Source: Pseudomonadota bacterium
GTDB taxonomy: Bacteria; Pseudomonadota; Gammaproteobacteria; Burkholderiales; Burkholderiaceae_C
Direction: 5' to 3'
NCBI GenBank assembly: GCA_963205125.1
Contig: CAUJJO010000101.1
Span: 1-32,653, forward strand
Length of the DNA stretch: 32,653 nucleotides
Part shown: positions 26,301 through 32,653 of the stretch, in pieces
How positions within the stretch are numbered: the first letter of the stretch is position 1
Layout of the letters: each line of letters starts with the position of its first letter
The notes under the pieces: generated by a model
What the model saw: only the letters and a program-made list of their open reading frames with translations
Told to the model about the DNA's origin: nothing
Database searches by the model: none
Program-made: the position numbers and the translations under genes

Positions 26301-26975
26301 GCGCAGGATGGGGCTGAGGTAGGCGTCGACCACCGTCGTGTCGCCGCGCGAGACGATCTTCATCAGCGGGCTCGTCTCGTGGCTGGTGCTGACCTGCGTG
26401 AAGCCGAGTTCGCGCGCGAGCTGCGCCGCCTGCGCCTCGTGCGCCGGATGGCGCCAGCCGTGCATGAAGACGATGGCCACGGCGCGGATGCCGGCGTCGT
26501 ACGCCGCCCACAGGCGCTCGCGCAGGTGCATCTCCTCGAAGGGCTGCAGCACGCGGCCGTCGGCGCCGACGCGCTCCTCGGCCTCGATCACGCGCTCGTA
26601 GAGCATCTCCGGCAGCACGATGCGGCGGTCGAAGAGGCGTGGCCGCGCCTGGTAGCCGATGCGCAGCGCGTCGCGCAGGCCGCGCGTGATGACGAGCAGC
26701 GTGCGCTCGCCGCGGCGCTCGAGCAGCGCATTGGTGGCCACCGTCGTGCCCATCTTCACGCACTCGACGCGATCCGGCCCGATCGGCTCCCCCGCGGCCA
26801 GCCCGAGCAGCCGGCGTATGCCCTCGACCGCGGCGTCGGCGTACTGCGCCGGGTTCTCCGAGAGCAGCTTGAGCGTGTGCAGCGCGCCGTCCGGCGAGCG
26901 CCCGACGAGGTCGGTGAAGGTGCCGCCACGGTCGACCCAGAACTGCCACCTGGCTGCGCGCGTGTCTGAAAGCAT
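23364..26975 (-). CDS. Fused 5-oxoprolinase / hydantoinase (HyuA-HyuB)
   Basis: Protein of 1203 residues, the size of single-chain ATP-dependent 5-oxoprolinases. The N-terminal HyuA-like half has the nucleotide-binding motifs [12 protein letters not shown] (14-25) and [14 protein letters not shown], and [20 protein letters not shown]. The HyuB-like half starts near residue 690 with [20 protein letters not shown], then [20 protein letters not shown] and [18 protein letters not shown], and ends in [14 protein letters not shown]. 5-Oxoprolinase opens pyroglutamate to glutamate at the cost of ATP; fused relatives also act on hydantoins. Context supports pyroglutamate: pcp is 6 kb away on the same strand and a TRAP transporter is divergent. 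ATG 26975 begins just before the first strand; no good ribosome site is seen, so the start is the weak point. Confidence 0.9.
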   Translation of the reverse strand: MLSDTRAARWQFWVDRGGTFTDLVGRSPDGALHTLKLLSENPAQYADAAVEGIRRLLGLAAGEPIGPDRVECVKMGTTVATNALLERRGERTLLVITRGLRDALRIGYQARPRLFDRRIVLPEMLYERVIEAEERVGADGRVLQPFEEMHLRERLWAAYDAGIRAVAIVFMHGWRHPAHEAQAAQLARELGFTQVSTSHETSPLMKIVSRGDTTVVDAYLSPILRRYVDQVQAQMPGVRLFFMQSSGGLTEAHCFQGKDAILSGPAGGIVGMVRTGVAAGHTRLIGFDMGGTSTDVSHYAGSFERAFETQVAGVRMRAPMMSIHTVAAGGGSILAFDGARLRVGPESAGANPGPASYRRGGPLAVTDANVLLGRIQAAHSPRVSGPGADEALDEAGVRARFEELAARVQQASGRATSAEQLAEGFLQIAIQNMANAIKRISVARGYDVTQYTLQCFGGAGGQHACGVADALGMSRVFVHPLAGVLSAYGMGLADRIAMREAALEQPLDASGLQAAAARLEAMAQAAADELATQDVAREAIALHRHLHLRYEGTDSALVVAFGDEAAARAAFDAAYRQRFAFLMPDRGLVIEAVSVEAVAAGERFAEPAAHTAAPHRPPPEDRVRMHCGQWLDAALHQREALAPGAAIDGPAVIAERNATTVVEPGWRAMMMPSGALELARVLPRARAHAVGTEVDPVMLEVFNNLFMNIAEQMGLRLQNTAYSVNIKERLDFSCALFDAAGQLIANAPHMPVHLGSMSESIRTVIERNPAMQRGDIYVLNDPYHGGTHLPDVTVVTPVYLQEDDARPSFFVASRGHHADIGGATPGSMPPFSTTIDEEGVLFDNFLLVREGRLREPELRAQLGSGRYPARNPEQTIADLRAQIAANEKGVQELHAMVAHYGRQTVAAYMGHVQDNAEESVRRVITALRDGAFELPLDNGAVIRVQVRVDAAARAATIDFSGSSAQLPNNFNAPKAVTMAAVLYVFRTLVDDDIPLNAGCLKPLQVIVPEGCMLNPRPPAAVVAGNVETSMCVTNALYGALGVMAASQCTMNNFTFGNARHQYYETLSGGSGAGPDFDGASVVQTHMTNSYLTDPEVLEHRFPVRLESHRIRKGSGGAGRHRGGDGAVRRVCFLEPMTASILSNGRHHGAFGMAGGQPGAVGINRVERADGRIEPLDHIGSAQMQEGDVFVIETPGGGGWGAPD

Positions 26976-27165
26976 GGGAGAAGCGGAAGGCAAACGGGTC
27001 GTCGACACCGGAAGCGGCAGACTGTACGGGATACGCCCCGCGGCGGCGCCACGCCACTCCGAGTCTCCGACCCGCCCATCGCACCCTCGGGCAAGTCCGG
27101 ATGAGCCGGGGCCGCGGCACGGCCCATGCTTGTGGTTTTGGCCACGATCTCCAATGAGGATCACC
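26976..27165. promoter_or_regulatory. Divergent region between oxoprolinase and TRAP genes
   Basis: This 190-bp gap must carry promoters for both directions. GTCGAC (within 27000-27007) and the short dyad GTA-cggga-TAC are visible but not convincing as operators. The ribosome site of the TRAP gene, GAGGA at 27156-27160, is clear. I cannot place -10/-35 elements with confidence. Confidence 0.25.
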
Positions 27166-28140
27166 ATGCGATTGCTGCCCTCTCTTCTCGGCGCCGCCGC
27201 CCTGCTGGCGGCCGGCGTCGGTGCCGCGCACGCCCAGGTCAAGTGGGACCTGCCGGCGGCCTACCCGGCGACGAACTTCCACACCGTCAACCTGCTGCAG
27301 TTCGCCGACGAGGTGAAGAAGGCCAGCGGCGGCAAGCTCGAGATCACCGTGCACGCCGGTGCCTCGCTCTTCAAGGCGCCGGAGATCAAGCGCGCGGTGC
27401 AGGGCAACCAGGCGCAGATCGGCGAGATCCTGCTCGTCAACTTCCAGAACGAGTGGCAGCCCTACGGCGTCGACGGCGTGCCCTTCCTCGCCGACAGCTA
27501 CGAGCAGGCGATGAAGCTGTGGCAGGCGCAGAAGCCGCTGCTCGAGAAGAAGCTCGCCGAGCAGGGGATGATGGTGCTCTACGCGGTGGCCTGGCCGCCA
27601 CAGGGCATCTACACGAAGAAGCCGCTCACCTCCGCCGCCGACCTCAAGGGCATCAAGTGGCGCGCCTACAGCCCGGCCACCGCGCGCATCGCCGAGCTGG
27701 TGGGCGCGCAGCCGGTGACGGTGCAGGCGGCCGAGTTCGCGCAGGCGCTGGCCACCGGCGTCGTCGAGAGCACGATGACCTCGGGCGCCACCGGCGTCGA
27801 CAGCAAGCTCTACGAGCACCTGAAGTACTACTACGACACGCAGGCCTGGCTGCCCAAGAACGCCGTGCTCGTCAACCGCAAGGCCTTCGAGGCGCTGGAC
27901 AAGGCCTCGCAGGATGCGCTGCTGAAGGCCGGCGCCGACGCCGAGGCACGCGGCTGGGTGGCCAGCCGCAGGGTCAACGACGAGACGCTGGCCAAGCTCA
28001 AGGCCAACGGCATGCAGGTGCTGCCCCCGCCGCCGCAGCTCAAGGCCGACCTCGCCAAGGTCGGCGAGGTCATGCTGAAGGAGTGGACCGAGAAGGCCGG
28101 CGCCGACGGCCGGGCGATCCTCAACGCCTACCGCAAGTAA
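27166..28140 (+). CDS. TRAP transporter substrate-binding protein, DctP family
   Basis: Protein of 324 residues with a signal peptide (1-23, cleavage after AHA) and a mature start [20 protein letters not shown]. The family core is clear: [60 protein letters not shown], and [17 protein letters not shown]. It captures a small carboxylate in the periplasm for the DctQ/DctM pair downstream. From memory it resembles the Bordetella DctP proteins crystallised with pyroglutamate, which fits the divergent 5-oxoprolinase; this is inference. ATG 27166 has GAGGA 5 bases upstream and is preferred to ATG 27154, which has none. Confidence 0.93.
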   Translation: MRLLPSLLGAAALLAAGVGAAHAQVKWDLPAAYPATNFHTVNLLQFADEVKKASGGKLEITVHAGASLFKAPEIKRAVQGNQAQIGEILLVNFQNEWQPYGVDGVPFLADSYEQAMKLWQAQKPLLEKKLAEQGMMVLYAVAWPPQGIYTKKPLTSAADLKGIKWRAYSPATARIAELVGAQPVTVQAAEFAQALATGVVESTMTSGATGVDSKLYEHLKYYYDTQAWLPKNAVLVNRKAFEALDKASQDALLKAGADAEARGWVASRRVNDETLAKLKANGMQVLPPPPQLKADLAKVGEVMLKEWTEKAGADGRAILNAYRK

Positions 28141-28153
28141 GGCAAGCCGGCCG

Positions 28154-28666
28154 GTGCGACGCGCGCTCGATGCGCTCTACGACGGCGCCGCCTGGCTTGC
28201 GGCGCTGTGCATGATCGGCCTGCTGGCGATGGTGCTGCTGGCCATCGCCAGCCGCCAGCTCGGCTGGCAGGTGCCGGGGACGGACGCCTACGCCGGCTAC
28301 CTGATGGCCGGCGCCGGTTTCCTGGCGCTCGCGCACACGCTGAAGAAGGGCGAGCACATCCGCGTGACGCTGCTGCTGTCGGCCCTGCAGGGACGGGCGC
28401 GGCGCGCGCTCGAGCTCTGGGCGCTGGCCGCGGCCACGCTGCTGGCGCTGCTGTGGGCCTACTACGCCTGCCGCCTGGCGTGGCAATCGCACGCCTTCGC
28501 CGACATCTCGACCGGCAACGACGCCACGCCGTTGTGGATCCCGCAGCTCGGCATGGCGGTGGGCAGCGCCGTCTTCGCGATCGCCTTCGTCGACGAGTTC
28601 GTGCTCGAGCTGCTGGGGCGGCGCGTGACGCCCGCGGACGACGGCGAGATGCTGCACAACGAATAG
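28154..28666 (+). CDS. TRAP transporter small permease, DctQ family
   Basis: Protein of 170 residues from a GTG start, with AAGG 11 bases upstream. Four membrane helices are visible (about 10-31, 47-64, 91-112, 132-152), with the family pattern GTDAYAGYLMAGAGFLALAH and TLKKGEHIRVTLLL between helices 2 and 3. It supports the large DctM subunit in sodium-driven uptake. It starts 13 bases after the binding protein and ends 7 bases before dctM, so the three genes form one operon. Confidence 0.92.
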   Translation: MRRALDALYDGAAWLAALCMIGLLAMVLLAIASRQLGWQVPGTDAYAGYLMAGAGFLALAHTLKKGEHIRVTLLLSALQGRARRALELWALAAATLLALLWAYYACRLAWQSHAFADISTGNDATPLWIPQLGMAVGSAVFAIAFVDEFVLELLGRRVTPADDGEMLHNE

Positions 28667-28673
28667 AGCGCGC

Positions 28674-29975
28674 ATGGGCGACCTCGGCATCACCGCGCTG
28701 CTGATCGCAGCGCTCTTCCTGATCCTTGCCAGCGGGGTGTGGATAGGCCTCACGCTCACCGGCGTGGCCTGGATCGGCATGCAGCTCTTCTCGAGCCGCC
28801 CGGCCGGCGACGCGATGGCGGTGACGATCTGGGGCAGCGCCAGCAGCTGGACGCTGACCGCCCTGCCGCTCTTCGTCTGGATGGGCGAGATCCTCTTTCG
28901 CACGCGGCTGTCGAGCGACATGTTCCGGGGCCTCGCGCCCTGGATGCAGGCGCTGCCCGGGCGGCTGCTGCACGTCAACGTCGTCGGCTGCGCGATCTTC
29001 GCCGCGGTCTCGGGCAGCAGCGCGGCGACCTGCGCGACCATCGGCAAGATGAGCCTGCCGGAGCTGAAGAGCCGCGGCTACCCCGACAGCATCGCCATCG
29101 GCAGCCTCGCGGGCGCGGGGACGCTGGGCCTGCTGATCCCGCCCTCGATCATCATGATCGTCTACGGCGTCAGCGCCGAGGTCTCGATCTCGCAGCTCTT
29201 CATCGCGGGCGTCGTGCCGGGGATCCTGCTGGCCGTGCTGTTCTCGGGCTACCTCGTGGCCTGGGCCTGGCGCCATCCGCAGCAGGTGCCGCCGGCCGAC
29301 CGCCAATGGACGCTGGCGCAGCGCCTGTCCGAGTCGCGCCACCTGATCCCCGTCGTGCTGCTGATCGCCGCGGTGCTCGGCAGCATCTACGCCGGCATCG
29401 CCACCGCGACCGAGGCCGCGGGCGTGGGCGTCATCGGCGCGCTGCTGGTCTCGGCGGCGCAGGGCTCGCTGTCCTGGCAGACCTTCAGGGAAAGCCTCTT
29501 CGGCGGCACGCGGCTCTTCTGCATGATCGCGCTCATCCTCGCGGGGGCGGCCTTCCTCACGCTGTCGATGGGCTACATCGGGCTGCCGCGCCACCTCGCC
29601 GAGTGGATCGCCACACTCGGCCTGTCGCAGTTCCAGCTGCTGCTGGCGCTGATGGTCTTCTACGTCGTGCTGGGCTGCTTCCTCGACGGCATCAGCATGG
29701 TGGTGCTGACGATGGGCGTGATCCTGCCGACGGTGCAGAAGGCCGGCATCGACCTCGTCTGGTTCGGCATCTTCGTCGTGCTCGTCGTCGAGATGGCGCA
29801 GATCACGCCGCCGGTGGGCTTCAACCTCTTCGTGCTGCAGGGCATGACGCGGCGCGAGATCGGCTGGATCGCGCGGGTGACGCTGCCCTTCTTCTTCCTC
29901 ATGGTCGCCGCGGTCGGGCTGATCTACGTCTTCCCGCAGATCGTCTCCTTCCTGCCGGCGCAGATGCGCGGCTGA
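28674..29975 (+). CDS. TRAP transporter large permease, DctM family
   Basis: Protein of 433 residues with about 12 membrane helices. Hallmarks include FAAVSGSSAATCATIGKMSL (near 104-123, the first re-entrant hairpin region), GSLAGAGTLGLLIPPSIIMI, GIATATEAAGVGVIGALL, and near the end VEMAQITPPVGFNLFVLQGM. It is the ion-coupled channel of the transporter and receives substrate from the DctP protein. The length is normal for a separate DctM rather than a fused DctQM. A small hairpin follows at 30004-30020. Confidence 0.94.
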   Translation: MGDLGITALLIAALFLILASGVWIGLTLTGVAWIGMQLFSSRPAGDAMAVTIWGSASSWTLTALPLFVWMGEILFRTRLSSDMFRGLAPWMQALPGRLLHVNVVGCAIFAAVSGSSAATCATIGKMSLPELKSRGYPDSIAIGSLAGAGTLGLLIPPSIIMIVYGVSAEVSISQLFIAGVVPGILLAVLFSGYLVAWAWRHPQQVPPADRQWTLAQRLSESRHLIPVVLLIAAVLGSIYAGIATATEAAGVGVIGALLVSAAQGSLSWQTFRESLFGGTRLFCMIALILAGAAFLTLSMGYIGLPRHLAEWIATLGLSQFQLLLALMVFYVVLGCFLDGISMVVLTMGVILPTVQKAGIDLVWFGIFVVLVVEMAQITPPVGFNLFVLQGMTRREIGWIARVTLPFFFLMVAAVGLIYVFPQIVSFLPAQMRG

Positions 29976-30003
29976 AGGGCAGGCGCCCCGAGCGCCGGGA
30001 TTG

Positions 30004-30020
30004 GCCGGTCCGCGGCCGGC
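30004..30020 (+). terminator. Possible terminator of the TRAP operon
   Basis: GCCGG (30004-30008) pairs with CCGGC (30016-30020) around a 7-base loop and is followed by TTCTCT. It begins 28 bases after the dctM stop. Short stem, weak T-tract. Confidence 0.4.
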
Positions 30021-30031
30021 TTCTCTGCCCT

Positions 30032-30058
30032 TTGCCGCGACCCTGGCCTGCCTAGCAT
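30032..30058 (+). promoter_or_regulatory. Candidate promoter of the GspE/PilB-type gene
   Basis: TTGCCG (30032-30037, 4 of 6 to the -35 consensus) and TAGCAT (30053-30058, 4 of 6 to -10) are 15 bp apart. Start of transcription would fall about 45 bases before the ATG at 30111, whose ribosome site AAGGA is at 30099-30103. The short spacer makes this tentative. Confidence 0.35.
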
Positions 30059-30110
30059 CGCCAGCACGTGGGCATGGACTGCCCGCGGCCCGCTCGCGAA
30101 GGATTCCCCC

Positions 30111-32653
<2,543 letters not shown>

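Noticed and set aside
23445-26969. Long open frame on the plus strand opposite the oxoprolinase gene
   Set aside because: Composition is typical of an antisense frame, and the minus strand carries unmistakable hydantoinase motifs.
26976-27165. Specific LysR- or GntR-type operator in the oxoprolinase/TRAP divergent gap
   Set aside because: Only short, imperfect dyads are seen and no regulator gene is adjacent, so naming a family would be guesswork.

Overview
The window is about 70% GC and reads as chromosomal DNA of a high-GC betaproteobacterium, most likely order Burkholderiales. The grounds are gene content (NusB end, ybgC-tolQRA, TRAP transporter, fused oxoprolinase, betaproteobacterial-style GspE/PulE ATPase) and strong G/C bias at third codon positions. 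Genes are tightly packed on both strands. I see no tRNA, rRNA, CRISPR array or insertion sequence.

Layout. 1-198 is the 3' end of nusB. It is followed by a REP/BIME-like inverted pair (239-317) and a PLP aminotransferase on the minus strand. Divergent from that is a membrane Ser/Thr kinase with a PEGA domain, overlapping a small TssQ-like lipoprotein gene. 4116-6730 is ybgC-tolQ-tolR-tolA, the cell-envelope energiser, without tolB or pal after it. 6902-9604 is a methyl-accepting chemotaxis protein between two paralogous secreted single-Cache proteins of identical length. 9699-13611 (minus) encodes the ATPases and permeases of a Dpp/Opp-type peptide ABC transporter, with its binding protein divergent at 13793-15382. 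15530-16576 is an orphan NTase-fold protein of the GSU2403 type whose ribosome binding site lies inside an AT-rich inverted repeat.

16627-19288 (minus) is a translationally coupled operon of response regulator, histidine kinase and pyroglutamyl peptidase. Divergent from it is an EptA-like phosphoethanolamine transferase. The 77 bp between them carry TCTTCAG direct repeats that could be the regulator's binding site. 21201-23309 encodes the most unusual protein here: a full-length PilT-like domain that has lost its ATPase motifs, a linker, a beta-rich domain and a C-terminal TIR domain that keeps the candidate catalytic glutamate. 23364-26975 (minus) is a fused 5-oxoprolinase/hydantoinase, divergent from a three-gene TRAP transporter (27166-29975). 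The window ends inside a GspE/PilB-type ATPase with an unusual N-terminal region and four RLG-type repeats spaced exactly 30 residues apart.

How parts may work together. Peptide import, pyroglutamyl peptidase, 5-oxoprolinase and a TRAP transporter of the type that can bind pyroglutamate suggest a pyroglutamate-scavenging neighbourhood. The two-component system plus the phosphoethanolamine transferase resembles PmrAB-controlled lipid A modification. The TIR/pseudo-PilT protein is the best candidate for an undescribed system: its domains suggest a sensor built from a dead pilus-retraction ATPase fold coupled to a possible NAD-cleaving effector. All assignments are from reading the sequence; no database search was run.
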